Shown here piece after piece: positions 53,718 to 62,923 of a stretch of 64,000 nucleotides of DNA; position 1 is the first letter of the stretch; the number at the start of each line of letters is the position of its first letter. The notes under the pieces are model-generated. The model searched no databases, was not told the origin of the DNA, and was given only the letters and a program-made list of their open reading frames with translations. The DNA lies in NCBI RefSeq assembly GCF_030380815.1, contig NZ_JAUDUY010000004.1, forward strand, positions 124,001 to 188,000, given 5' to 3'. This DNA is from Robiginitalea aurantiaca (GTDB lineage Bacteria > Bacteroidota > Bacteroidia > Flavobacteriales > Flavobacteriaceae). The position numbers and the translations under genes were made by a program.

Positions 53718-55983
53718 CGCTCTTATTTTTAGTGCCCTTTATCTGGTTGAGCAATCGGTAATAGCCGTTTTCAGATTCCGGATAAAGCGTATCTTCGGCT
53801 TCATCTTCACAAGGAAAACTAAAATCAGGATCGGGGGAGAAACTAAAATATTCATCTTCTGAATCCTCCGAGACTTCGCCGGATTCGACCTCTGCTTCCG
53901 TATGGGATGAAGGTTCCCAAAGTACCTTCCCCGGTGGGTTTAAATTGGCTTTGGGATCTTGTTTCATGCGTTTTTTCAAAAGCACAAAACTCCTTTTGGC
54001 CTTTTTTTGTATGCTTCGGTCGGGATCTGTAAATAGCCCTTTTAGGAATAGCAGCTCTTTCGGGCCACCTACTATGTGAATCTCATCCAAAAGGATGAGT
54101 TTTGATTCGGTATCATAGGACCTGAAGAATTCTTCAAAAATGGAGAAACAGCCAATTTCAGAATCCGTATGGGAAAGTTCGTGTCCACCATCCAATTCAT
54201 TCCTGGCCTCTTGAATTTCTTCCGGTTCCACTATGAATTCCGGTAAAAGATCCGATAAAGGCAAGGCTTCATCAAAATCACCCGATTCGATGAACTCAGG
54301 GGGTTCCTCTCCGCCCAAGACCGGAACAAATTCCGTTTCCAACACATGCTCAGTCTCCCGCAATTCCTCTAACAGTATTTCTCTTAGAACCCCCAGATAG
54401 CCCGTTGATCCAGCCAATGACTCTATTTCAACTTCCAGTTCCCGAATCCATTCAGGGGTCAGTGTGCCAGGTTCCATGTCATACGGTTTTTTAATTTGGT
54501 CAACAATAAGTGGCAGGAATCCATCATCTGGTTGTGAGGACGAAGCCTTCACGGGATCCTCCCTAAGGATATCCAGGAGTTCTTCTATAATACAATCCTC
54601 AAATACGGATTCGTGTTCTTCGGTCCACATTTCAAGCGGGATGTCATCTGGTGTTTCCGACAGGAGCTCCTCAAACGAACTGCTGTTCCTTTCCGTTTGC
54701 AAATCCCCTGAAGGTATTGTGAGTAACGAGGCAGAGAAATCCGGCCTGAGTGTATTGATCAATTGGGGTTCTGAAGAAAACAGATTTAAATCGTCATCGG
54801 ATTCCACAAAAGCATCCTGGGGTAGTTCAGCAGGGATTTCAGGATCTTCTTCGCTGGGTTGGGATGTCCAGAATTCAAATTCACCCTGTGCGGCAATACC
54901 AGGTAAGATGTCCGCGGACTGCAATGTATTGATTACCATGCCCGCCTTTGAACGTACCAGAAAGGATTCATCCGAATCCGCCTGTATCTGCAACCATGGA
55001 ATATCCCTGGAATTTCCAATGGTTTCAAGCGTGCTCAGGATATGAATTTTTATTTCAGCCGTGGCATTTTCAAAACAAGCTATAAGGGCATTTCGCGCCG
55101 GCACGTATCTGAAGTCACCTATGCATTCCAGAGCAGCGATCTGAATGCGTTCTGATTTGTGATGCAAGAACATCAAAAGTGCCTGTTGGGCGTCGGCCTG
55201 TTTAAATACCCGGATAAGGCGGAGAGAAAACAGGACCACATCCTGGTTTTCCGATATCAGCCAATTCCTGAAACTCGGCGGCGTATAGGCTGATTTCGAA
55301 GTCAGAATTTCCATTATCCTGACTTGCTGCCATTGGGAAATCGGAAAGCGCGCTGTATCCAGAAAGTATTTTATACCCTCCTCTTTCAAGCGTATTGTGG
55401 CTAATTGAGCTTGTTTGCGTACAATACTATTCTTGCTGTTGATATGCTCTTTTATGGCATCATAAGCCTGTGAAACCTGCATTTCAGTCAATTCAGAAAT
55501 CGCACGGGAGACCTTATCCCACTTGCGGCTTTCCAGGTGCCGCAGGGGTTGATCGTGTAGGTCAAAATGCTGATACAACTCGGAAATTCGCGACCGGGTG
55601 GCCGGCAGTGCCTCCCGCTGCACCTCCAAAATGATTTCTGTGATGACACCCCGATCAACCGGGTTTTTAAGCAGTTGTCGAATCTCCATTTTCATCCAGA
55701 GTAAATCCGACTCATTTTCGGAGGCTGACTCTGTCTGTTCCAGGAGATAATTGCGAATTACGGGTTCCAGGGCAGCTTTTCTTGTGCTCACCAGGTGACT
55801 TTTCGAAACCAAGCGGTTTCTGAAATAAAAAATCATCAGGAAACAAAAGCCCGCCAAGCCCCCGAAAATCATCACGAGTTGCCAGAGAAAATCCGTCTTA
55901 ATGGCCAAAACCTCCATTAAGGATACCGTCTGAACTAAGTGTATGCTGTATATCATAATTTCTGTATTCTTCAGCCTGTCCAA
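53710..55983 (-). CDS. HEAT-repeat membrane protein with acidic linker
   Basis: A 757-residue protein: N-terminal membrane segment (FLWQLVMIFGGLAGFCFLMIFYF, about 34-55), HEAT repeats at about 140-370 (IVRKQAQLATIRLKEEGIKYFL, VLFSLRLIRVFKQADAQQALLMF, SERIQIAALECIGDFRYVPA), then a strongly acidic low-complexity stretch (about 380-640, much Glu/Asp/Ser), and a final conserved HEAT pair (YDTESKLILLDEIHIVGGPKELLFLKGLF). HEAT scaffolds bind protein partners, probably the overlapping GT2 downstream. The acidic spacer has no Lys-rich counterpart in the neighbouring proteins. The exact start could also be 55956 or 55917. Confidence 0.75.
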   Translation of the reverse strand: MDRLKNTEIMIYSIHLVQTVSLMEVLAIKTDFLWQLVMIFGGLAGFCFLMIFYFRNRLVSKSHLVSTRKAALEPVIRNYLLEQTESASENESDLLWMKMEIRQLLKNPVDRGVITEIILEVQREALPATRSRISELYQHFDLHDQPLRHLESRKWDKVSRAISELTEMQVSQAYDAIKEHINSKNSIVRKQAQLATIRLKEEGIKYFLDTARFPISQWQQVRIMEILTSKSAYTPPSFRNWLISENQDVVLFSLRLIRVFKQADAQQALLMFLHHKSERIQIAALECIGDFRYVPARNALIACFENATAEIKIHILSTLETIGNSRDIPWLQIQADSDESFLVRSKAGMVINTLQSADILPGIAAQGEFEFWTSQPSEEDPEIPAELPQDAFVESDDDLNLFSSEPQLINTLRPDFSASLLTIPSGDLQTERNSSSFEELLSETPDDIPLEMWTEEHESVFEDCIIEELLDILREDPVKASSSQPDDGFLPLIVDQIKKPYDMEPGTLTPEWIRELEVEIESLAGSTGYLGVLREILLEELRETEHVLETEFVPVLGGEEPPEFIESGDFDEALPLSDLLPEFIVEPEEIQEARNELDGGHELSHTDSEIGCFSIFEEFFRSYDTESKLILLDEIHIVGGPKELLFLKGLFTDPDRSIQKKAKRSFVLLKKRMKQDPKANLNPPGKVLWEPSSHTEAEVESGEVSEDSEDEYFSFSPDPDFSFPCEDEAEDTLYPESENGYYRLLNQIKGTKNKSDV

Positions 55984-56069
55984 TCGAGGAACAAACTTTT
56001 ATGTTGTGGCCGAACCCTTAGTGTACATCTGAAATACTCAGAACTTTCTTGGGGCGGCTTCAACCTTCT

Positions 56070-57800
56070 TTAATCGCGCGCGTCCATATAGCGTTCCAGC
56101 GCATCGGCGACTTCCGGATATCGGTCCAGGTAAACGCTGAACGAACGGATGATTTTATTTTCATCCACACCCTCCACCGAAGCCTTACGGATTTGTGACA
56201 CAGCGGGTATGAGGCTATGGGCCTTTATCATTTCCAGGGCGATCAATAGCTTTTCGGCCCCTTCTCCGATCCCGCTGTAATCCTGGCGTTTCAACCCTAT
56301 TCGAGTTCGGCCGGCGAATTCCAGCATGCCGTTTCGCAATGCCCTGATCAGGATATGCATACTCTGGACATCACCCTTGCATTTGGATTCGAGATAACTC
56401 AGATCTACTAGCCCGGTCCCAGCAGTGGCTTCCCCACCCGTAACATCCAATGAAGCGGCTTGAACAGGAGCCCCTGCCCTTAAATTCTTTAGTTTATTAA
56501 AGAGTGCTTCCTGGGTGAATGGTTTTAGAATTACTTCATCGACACCGGCTTCTTTCAGCTGAAGCCCTGAGGCTTCATTTATATCACCTGACAGTGCCAG
56601 TATTGGAAAATTGCGGATGTACGAATTGGCATGAGACCTGATTTCATCCAGTGCCTGCATGTCTTTTTTACTTTGGATCCGAAGGTCCAGCAGTAGCATA
56701 TCCACGGGTTGCGTTTCGAGTAACCCAATTCCCTCCTTCACAGTGGCAACTGTAAAAACGGCGCAACCCATGACCCCAAGCTGGTGCTGCAGTAAATCCA
56801 GGTTCAGGGTGTTGTTCTCCATTATAAGAATACGTTTGCCTTTTAGGGCATTCGTAAAGTCTTTAGAATTCGCTCTGGCTGCACTGATTTCTTTTGCAGG
56901 TTTTACAGGACCAAAGGGCAGTGTAAACCGAACCTTTGTGCCCTTTCCTTCCCGACTGGATATCTCAATTTTCCCAGCATTTTTCGCAAGGAGTTGTTGT
57001 ACGATGCTCAAGCCAAACCCGGTTCCTTTTGCCGCTAAATCCATGGCCTGCTTTCCCTGGTAATAAGGGGTGAATACATGGGGTAATTCTGCCTCGGGAA
57101 TCCCAATTCCCGAGTCGGAAATTTCAACCCTTAATTCCTGTAGCTTCTCGTTTTTTAAAGCGTTTGCTGTTATATGGATCCTTCCAGATAGGGTATACCG
57201 GCAGGCATTTTGAATGATATTCATAAGGATGCGCCTAAAATCTGAGGGATTACCCACCAAGCACTCATGCAGTCCATCCTCCAGATCCATACCAATATCC
57301 ACGGGCTTATCGAGGATTTGAAGCCTCGCATAGGCTGCTGCTTCTTCCAAAATCCGAGCGGGAGAAAAAGGAATTGTTACGGCTTGTCCGCCCCCGTTTT
57401 TCAGGCGGTAAAAAGCCCCAAGTTCCTCCAGGGTTTCCGCCATAGATTCGGAAGCCATATGCATAGAGGCCGCAATGGATTTATAAGGTTCCGCTATGGG
57501 CGCCTCTGAAAGTATCTGTGTGAACCCGAGTATCCCGTGCAAAGGATTGCGAAGGTCGTTCCCTATGGCTTCGAGGGCTCCCTCGTATTGCTGATGTGTG
57601 GTTTTAGGGCTGTTTTCTGAGGGTATCGTTCCTTTTCGCGCAGGATCCCATATACGGGTTTCAAGCTGTTTCCGGAATATGTCATAGGATTTTTTAACGG
57701 TTCGCGCTTCAGCCGCAGTCATTTTTTCAAAGGAATAATCCTCGAGTGCAAGCTGAAGGTCCGTAAGGTGTTCCAGGAGATCTTTCGATGTAATGGGCAT
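56070..57800 (-). CDS. Hybrid histidine-kinase-like pseudo-phosphorelay protein
   Basis: A 576-residue soluble protein. Helical N-terminus, then a HisKA-like segment at about 75-130 whose H-box reads IGNDLRNPLHGILGF: Asn81 stands where the phospho-accepting His of the usual SHEIRTPL occurs. HATPase_c follows (N-box NIIQNA 194-199, G1 DSGIG 229-233, G2 GTGFG 259-263). A receiver domain at about 322-440 keeps Asp372 and Lys426 but has EN for the acidic pair. A C-terminal Hpt-like domain (about 465-545) reads AEKLLIA, Glu516 instead of His. Likely a pseudokinase regulator of the downstream glycan cluster. No membrane segment or sensor domain is visible. Confidence 0.8.
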   Translation of the reverse strand: MPITSKDLLEHLTDLQLALEDYSFEKMTAAEARTVKKSYDIFRKQLETRIWDPARKGTIPSENSPKTTHQQYEGALEAIGNDLRNPLHGILGFTQILSEAPIAEPYKSIAASMHMASESMAETLEELGAFYRLKNGGGQAVTIPFSPARILEEAAAYARLQILDKPVDIGMDLEDGLHECLVGNPSDFRRILMNIIQNACRYTLSGRIHITANALKNEKLQELRVEISDSGIGIPEAELPHVFTPYYQGKQAMDLAAKGTGFGLSIVQQLLAKNAGKIEISSREGKGTKVRFTLPFGPVKPAKEISAARANSKDFTNALKGKRILIMENNTLNLDLLQHQLGVMGCAVFTVATVKEGIGLLETQPVDMLLLDLRIQSKKDMQALDEIRSHANSYIRNFPILALSGDINEASGLQLKEAGVDEVILKPFTQEALFNKLKNLRAGAPVQAASLDVTGGEATAGTGLVDLSYLESKCKGDVQSMHILIRALRNGMLEFAGRTRIGLKRQDYSGIGEGAEKLLIALEMIKAHSLIPAVSQIRKASVEGVDENKIIRSFSVYLDRYPEVADALERYMDARD

Positions 57801-57946
57801 ATTCTAGGTTTAACTGCAAATTTTATCGGTAAAATGCATTCACTTCCTAAAAATCAATATTTGTGTACCCGTGAACAATTAAATGTTCCCTATCTTTCGA
57901 TTCTTGTTGTCAAACCCGATTAATTGTAGGTAAAATCAAAACCACC

Positions 57947-59239
57947 ATGCGCATTTACTCCCTTATTTTGAGCATGTTATTGCTTGTAGCGTGCCAGGAA
58001 AAAGACCAGAAAAAACCCGAATTGTCTATGGAAGAAGAAGCCCTAAGGATTCACAATAAAGTGATGACGGTAGACACACACGTCGACATCAACGTCCGGA
58101 ACTTTACCGATAGCGTTAACTATACCCAGCGCTTAAATACCCAGGTAAACCTTCCTAAAATGGAAGAAGGCGGGCTGGATGTCGCCTGGTTTATCGTGTA
58201 TACGGGGCAGGATACCCTGACGGATTCAGGATATGCGAAAGCAGAAGCGAATGCCCTCGGAAAATTTGAAGCCATCCACCGCCTATGTGAAGAAATTGCG
58301 CCGGATCGTATAGGCCTTGCTACAACCTCCGCCGAGGCGCGTGAAATCTATAATTCAGGTAAGAAAGTTGCCATGATTGGTGTTGAAAACGCCTATCCCA
58401 TGGGAACCGACCTCGCCAATTTTGAAAAATACCACAGCTTGGGTGCCCGCTATGTTTCTCTGGCCCATAACGGACACAGCCAGTTTTCCGATTCCAATAC
58501 CGGAGAAACTGATGATATATGGCTTCATAATGGTTTAAGTGATTTAGGCAAAGAGGCTGTTGTTGAGATGAATAGACTAGGGATCATGATTGATATTTCG
58601 CATCCGTCCAAAGAGGCGAATATGCAGATGCTAGCCCTTTCCAAAGCGCCGATTATCGCGTCCCACTCTTCGGCCAGGGCCCTTTGCGACCACAGCAGGA
58701 ATCTCGACGATGATCAATTGTTACGCCTTAAAGAGAATGGTGGCGTTGTGCAGACTGTGGCTTTAGCGGGATATGTCAATAAGGAGAAAAGTGCTGCCCG
58801 GGATGCTTTTATGAAAGATATTATGGAAGAGGTTGCAGATTCCCTAGGAGTAACGTGGTACGAGCGTTCTGAGTTCCGAAACCTCTCAGAAGCAGAACAG
58901 GAGGCTTTTATAGCCGTAATCCCTCAAGTGACCTCTATTGCGGATGAAATAGCTGCAAACCGGCCGGACACCCCACCCGCAGTTGATGTTTCCGATTTTG
59001 TGGACCATATCGACTATATGGTAGAGCTCATAGGGATTGATCATGTGGGCATCAGTTCAGATTTTGACGGGGGTGGCGGAATTCAGGGATGGTCAGATGC
59101 CTCAGAAACCTTTAATGTTACCCTGGAACTCGTGAGCAGGGGTTATTCCGAGGAGGACATTGCCAAGCTCTGGGGCGGGAACCTGCTCCGGGTCCTGGAT
59201 GAAGTTCAGGCTGTTGCCGAAAACTGGCCTGCGGATTAG
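57947..59239 (+). CDS. M19-family membrane dipeptidase, lipoprotein
   Basis: A 430-residue lipoprotein (lipobox LLLVACQE, Cys about 16) of the renal dipeptidase family. The zinc ligands are all present: His45-x-Asp47 in VDTHVDINV, Glu in VGVENAYPMG-like context (MIGVENAYP), His in DISHPSKEAN, His in ASHSSARALCDH, and the DFDGGGG motif in SSDFDGGGGIQGW. It cleaves dipeptides on the periplasmic side. Compare the window's other, divergent M19 gene at 12917-14374, which has HxH at the first site. Confidence 0.9.
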   Translation: MRIYSLILSMLLLVACQEKDQKKPELSMEEEALRIHNKVMTVDTHVDINVRNFTDSVNYTQRLNTQVNLPKMEEGGLDVAWFIVYTGQDTLTDSGYAKAEANALGKFEAIHRLCEEIAPDRIGLATTSAEAREIYNSGKKVAMIGVENAYPMGTDLANFEKYHSLGARYVSLAHNGHSQFSDSNTGETDDIWLHNGLSDLGKEAVVEMNRLGIMIDISHPSKEANMQMLALSKAPIIASHSSARALCDHSRNLDDDQLLRLKENGGVVQTVALAGYVNKEKSAARDAFMKDIMEEVADSLGVTWYERSEFRNLSEAEQEAFIAVIPQVTSIADEIAANRPDTPPAVDVSDFVDHIDYMVELIGIDHVGISSDFDGGGGIQGWSDASETFNVTLELVSRGYSEEDIAKLWGGNLLRVLDEVQAVAENWPAD

Positions 59240-59631
59240 GACTCGGACTCCAGTCGGTCTTTTACATACTCGACTTTTGTTTTCCCGTGTACTTTGGGTT
59301 TCCCCTCGGCATCCAAAACAACGAAAATCAGCTGATCTACCGTGGCAATGGCCTCTCGGGTCAGCTTATTGCGCACTTCGGATTTCAAGGTAATGGAAGT
59401 TGTTCCAAAAGAAATCACTTCAATGCCAATCTCAATAATCCCCCCCTGACTAACAGGATTGATAAAGTTGATCTCCGACATATACTTCATTACACAATTC
59501 TGATCCTCAAGCTGAATGATGCTGTAAAGCGCCGCTTCCTCTGTAATCCAGGACAACAGGCGACCTCCGAAAAGCCGGCCATTGGCATTCAGGTCTTCAG
59601 GTTTGATCCATTTTCGGGTATGAAAGCGCAT
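59236..59631 (-). CDS. Hotdog-fold acyl-CoA thioesterase (YciA/BFIT-like)
   Basis: A 131-residue hotdog protein. NANGRLFGGRLLSWITEEAALYS carries the catalytic region, and KYMSEINFINPVSQGGIIEIGIEVISFGTTSITLKSEV the second conserved strand set. It hydrolyses acyl-CoA thioesters. It converges with the M19 gene, overlapping at the last 4 bases. Confidence 0.88.
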   Translation of the reverse strand: MRFHTRKWIKPEDLNANGRLFGGRLLSWITEEAALYSIIQLEDQNCVMKYMSEINFINPVSQGGIIEIGIEVISFGTTSITLKSEVRNKLTREAIATVDQLIFVVLDAEGKPKVHGKTKVEYVKDRLESES

Positions 59632-60053
59632 AGGTTCTAAATTGGTTTAAAGGTAACGCCAAAAACCCGGGAGTGTTTGCCGCAATATGGAGAATGGCCG
59701 ATTTTTCTCAAATCCTAAAAATTGTTAAGCATACAATAAACTTTTCCTAAACCAAGGTCTGTTATAATTTGTTTCCACTAATTTAAAGGAGCCAATTAAT
59801 AGCAGCGCCATGCAAGTTTTAGTTAAGTATTTAATCCTTATTACCCTGATTGTGCTGAAAACGCTTTTATGATACCCAATAATTGCACGCTACCATCAAA
59901 GTCAGGTAATTGGAAGTTTGAAGGGTCTAACACACAGTGAAACCCAGGCCGGTCAGCACACGCCCAGACGTGTTTATAAACCCGTTGACAACTTCTTGAC
60001 CCCAGCATGCCTCACCACGAGCTTTTGGCTAATTTTAATCAAACACTCCCATC
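59632..60053. other. Intergenic region upstream of the small conserved flavobacterial gene
   Basis: 422 bases without a long gene. It has an A/T-rich promoter-like stretch near 59740-59790 (including TATAATTTG, a TA-n3-TTTG variant of the -7 box) and a purine-rich AAAGGAG-like site at 59785-59791. A 20-codon hydrophobic ORF follows at 59810-59872. The rest shows no other feature I can support. Confidence 0.45.
59810..59872 (+). CDS. Possible 20-aa hydrophobic peptide
   Basis: ATG to TGA encodes MQVLVKYLILITLIVLKTLL, essentially one membrane-spanning helix with a basic start, preceded by a purine-rich AAAGGAG 18 bases upstream. It resembles small toxins or leader peptides in shape. Chance origin is possible, hence the low confidence. 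Confidence 0.25.
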   Translation: MQVLVKYLILITLIVLKTLL

Positions 60054-60467
60054 ATGAGTTCTCGCTCCACCGATTTGATTCGAATCAGACCGGATTTGTC
60101 CTCCTCGTTTCGCACACAGGCCGATACCACAAACAACGAACAGTTTCAGAACGGCACGCTCAGGCCCGTCATTAAATTTCAGAATGACCTCCTATTGGCT
60201 GCCTTTCGGAATTATGCTGTGAAACACAAAGGACAGTTTTTCGAAATGTCCCAGGAAAAAAAAGTGAAGTATATCGAGAATGCCATTCAAAAGGATATTA
60301 AGTTCCGCAATTCTCTTAAAGGCATGCTGATCGGCCAATTTACACTGGAAGAATACGAACGTTATATCCAGAACTCCTCTGCGCTGAATAAACGGATGAT
60401 GCAGATGGTTATCGAACGACTGAAGGACCAGATGCAACTCTTACACCCCCCTTTAATCCAATATTGA
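60054..60467 (+). CDS. Conserved small flavobacterial protein (sometimes labelled glyoxalase)
   Basis: A 137-residue soluble protein: IRIRPDLSSSF, FQNGTLRPVIKFQNDLLLAAFRNY, EKKVKYIENAIQKDIKFRNSLKGMLIGQFTLEEYERYIQNSSALNKRMMQMVIERLKDQ. From memory this pattern belongs to a common Bacteroidota family often named glyoxalase, but I see no glyoxalase metal ligands (no H/E pairs) and would treat that name as an annotation error. Function unknown. It converges with the DUF2461 gene, sharing about 15 bases at the ends. Confidence 0.75.
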   Translation: MSSRSTDLIRIRPDLSSSFRTQADTTNNEQFQNGTLRPVIKFQNDLLLAAFRNYAVKHKGQFFEMSQEKKVKYIENAIQKDIKFRNSLKGMLIGQFTLEEYERYIQNSSALNKRMMQMVIERLKDQMQLLHPPLIQY

Positions 60468-61133
60468 TTCGCCGTTCAGGTCTGTGGTCAGGATTTCGCT
60501 CATCAAATCAAAAAACGGCCTGATTTCCCGGTATGAGGAACTGATAATCTCCGGAAACACGGAGGCCTTTACTTCTTTATCCGTAAAGTTACGCGTGAAT
60601 ATAAATTGTTTTTTGCGAATCAATTCAATATTGGGATGTTCCCTTTCGAAACCTTTTGGGGCAGTTTTTACTGCATCGCCCTGCAGATCTCCCCAGACCG
60701 ATTGAAATTCAGGATTGTCGATCACCCGTTTAAAGGGCTCTGCGTCCAGTTCGAGTTCTTTGCGGATTCTCAGTAAATCCTCCTTATTCGGATCCCAGAA
60801 TCCGCAGGCAATAAAGGACGCTCCGGGTCGAATCCTCAAATAATAGCCACCCCGTCGCTCGGCCCCGGATCTGGAAAATGAAACGGCAAAATGGGGTTTG
60901 TAGGGAGTTTTATCCTTTGAAAAGCGAAGGTCCCTATGGATTCTGAACAATTTCATCTTTTCGATTTCATCGTGGCTCTGCAATGCCATTTTTTGGGCTT
61001 CGCTGAATTGCAGCATGGATGAGCGCGCTGCCTCATAGGCCTTGCGATTGGCCTCAAACCATTCACGGTTATTATTTTTCCCCAGTCCTTTTAAAAATCC
61101 AAGTATTTCGTTTGAAATCAGCGGTGTTTGCAT
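60453..61133 (-). CDS. DUF2461 domain protein
   Basis: A 226-residue protein from the start at 61133 (MQTPLISNEILGFLKGLGKNN). DUF2461 (TIGR02453) features are NREWFEANRKAYEAARSSM and LFRIHRDLRFSKDKTPYKPHFAVSFSRSG, with RRGGYYLRIRPGASFIACGFW. No function is assigned to the family. A longer start at 61157 is less likely because it extends past the family N-terminus. Confidence 0.85.
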   Translation of the reverse strand: MQTPLISNEILGFLKGLGKNNNREWFEANRKAYEAARSSMLQFSEAQKMALQSHDEIEKMKLFRIHRDLRFSKDKTPYKPHFAVSFSRSGAERRGGYYLRIRPGASFIACGFWDPNKEDLLRIRKELELDAEPFKRVIDNPEFQSVWGDLQGDAVKTAPKGFEREHPNIELIRKKQFIFTRNFTDKEVKASVFPEIISSSYREIRPFFDLMSEILTTDLNGESILD

Positions 61134-61254
61134 GTATTTGAATTTAATACGGGCCACCTGCCTTCGCCGGGCCTGCTTACGTCCTAAAGTTAACGGTTTT
61201 TCAACAGGTCTCCACAGGATTATTAGATACCTTTGAGATGTAGAAACGGTAATT

Positions 61255-62049
61255 ATGGATTTAGATCAAATCATCACTGAGATTAAAGCCTGCAAATCTG
61301 AAAATCCGCTGCGATTTCGCCTGAAACGCCTGATGGAGTCTTTTACGGATCGGCTTTTTCTTATGCTTTTTGACTGTGAAACCCGTGTGGCAACGCAGAT
61401 TAAACCCCTTGAAAGCGAATTTGAAGCCATTCTCCTGCTTTGCGGTTGGGAGTCCAACCCACCGTGCCGCGACCTCTGGAGGACCTATATGGCAGAATTA
61501 CCTGAAATTCTGAGGATGCTTAAACTGGACGCCGAGGCGATAGCCGAATGCGATCCCGCTTCGACTTCAAAAAAGGAAATATACCTCGCTTATCCCGGAT
61601 TTTACGCCACAGCTATTTATCGTCTGGCACATCCGTTCTATCGCTACGGGTTGCCGCTGCTTCCCAGGCTGATGACGGAATATGCACACAGGCAAACCGG
61701 GGTTGACATCAATCCGGGTGCACAGATCGGCGAGTCTTTTTTCATCGACCACGCAACCGGTGTTGTGATTGGGGAAACGGCTAAAATTGCAAACAACGTC
61801 AAGGTTTACCAGGGTGTTACCCTGGGTGCACTCTATGTCGCCAAAGACCTGCAGAAAACAAAACGACATCCTACGATCGAAGATAATGTAACCATTTACG
61901 CCAACGCTACAATTCTGGGTGGCAAAACGACCATCGGTGCAAATTCCACAATCGGAGGAAACGCATGGATTACACAATCGGTACCCCCGAATTCAAAAGT
62001 GTACCACAATCCTGAAATTCATATTAAAACTGAAGAAGATGCCCTTTGA
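61255..62049 (+). CDS. cysE: Serine O-acetyltransferase
   Basis: A 264-residue EpsC/CysE-type enzyme that makes O-acetylserine for cysteine synthesis. The N-terminal helical domain is followed by hexapeptide repeats: GVDINPGAQIGESFFIDHATGVVIGETAKIANNVKVYQGVTLGAL with catalytic His in IDHATG, then TIEDNVTIYANATILGGKTTIGANSTIGGNAWIT. It precedes cysM on the same strand with overlap, so both are co-expressed. Confidence 0.93.
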   Translation: MDLDQIITEIKACKSENPLRFRLKRLMESFTDRLFLMLFDCETRVATQIKPLESEFEAILLLCGWESNPPCRDLWRTYMAELPEILRMLKLDAEAIAECDPASTSKKEIYLAYPGFYATAIYRLAHPFYRYGLPLLPRLMTEYAHRQTGVDINPGAQIGESFFIDHATGVVIGETAKIANNVKVYQGVTLGALYVAKDLQKTKRHPTIEDNVTIYANATILGGKTTIGANSTIGGNAWITQSVPPNSKVYHNPEIHIKTEEDAL

Positions 62050-62923
62050 TATGTTTGACCTGATCGGCAAGACCCCCCTTGTAGCTTCCAGAAAGTTATT
62101 TCTAAAGCCCGGGGTCACCCTGTTGTTTAAATTGGAAGGACAGAACCCCGGAGGAAGCGTTAAGGACCGGGCTGCGCTTAATATGATCCGGTCGGCCCTT
62201 GAAAGAGGTAGCATTCACAAGGATTCTAAACTTATTGAGGCTACAAGCGGGAACACCGGAATAGCACTGGCAATGATCGCCAGCCTTTTCAACATGGAAA
62301 TTGAGCTCGTTATGCCCGAAAATGCGACCCGGGAACGGGTTCAGACAATGCGCGCATATGGCGCCAGGGTAACCCTTACTCCCGCTGAGGAAGGGATTGA
62401 AGGTGCGCGGGATTTTGCCGAAAAGCGCGTGGAGCAAATGGGGTACGTGATGCTGGATCAATTTTCAAACCCCGATAACTGGAAGGCCCATTACCAAACA
62501 ACCGGACCCGAAATCTGGAGGGACACCATGGGAAGCGTCACACATTTTGTGTCTTCCATGGGGACTACCGGAACCATTATGGGTACTTCTTCCTATTTGA
62601 AAGAACAAAACCCCAATATTTCTATCATCGGCGTCCAACCGGATGGAGATTCAAAAATTCCAGGAATTCGAAAATGGCCCGAAGCCTACCTGCCACGGAT
62701 ATTCGAACCCTCAAAAGTAGACCGGATCATTGAGGTTAGTGAAACCCAGGCACGCGATACTGCCAAAGCGCTGGCGGTACATGAAGGGATTTTTGCGGGT
62801 ATGAGCAGTGGAGGGGCCACAGCGGCGGCTATACAGCTCGGGCAGGAACTCGAGCAGGGCACCATTGTTTCCATAATCTGCGACCGGGGGGATCGGTATC
62901 TTTCCTCTGATTTATTTGAATAA
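62039..62923 (+). CDS. cysM: Cysteine synthase (O-acetylserine sulfhydrylase), CysM-like
   Basis: A 294-residue PLP enzyme: LIGKTPLVASRKL, PLP lysine in GGSVKDRAALNMI, SGNTGIALAM loop, GTTGTIMGTSSYL phosphate-binding turn and FAGMSSGGATAAAI. It makes cysteine from O-acetylserine and sulfide. The start at 62039 overlaps the end of cysE by 11 bases; 62051 (MFDLIG) is an alternative. A frame extending to 61919 is rejected because that part lies within cysE. A terminator follows. Confidence 0.93.
   Translation: MPFDMFDLIGKTPLVASRKLFLKPGVTLLFKLEGQNPGGSVKDRAALNMIRSALERGSIHKDSKLIEATSGNTGIALAMIASLFNMEIELVMPENATRERVQTMRAYGARVTLTPAEEGIEGARDFAEKRVEQMGYVMLDQFSNPDNWKAHYQTTGPEIWRDTMGSVTHFVSSMGTTGTIMGTSSYLKEQNPNISIIGVQPDGDSKIPGIRKWPEAYLPRIFEPSKVDRIIEVSETQARDTAKALAVHEGIFAGMSSGGATAAAIQLGQELEQGTIVSIICDRGDRYLSSDLFE

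Noticed and set aside
54464-55045. A 193-codon plus-strand frame antisense to the HEAT gene
   Set aside because: It reads the acidic Ser/Glu-rich region of the HEAT gene in reverse, giving Ser-rich low-complexity protein; it is a shadow.
61919-62038. N-terminal extension of cysM into cysE
   Set aside because: It reads an alternate frame of cysE; homologous CysM proteins start at the MPFDMFDLIG or MFDLIG Met.
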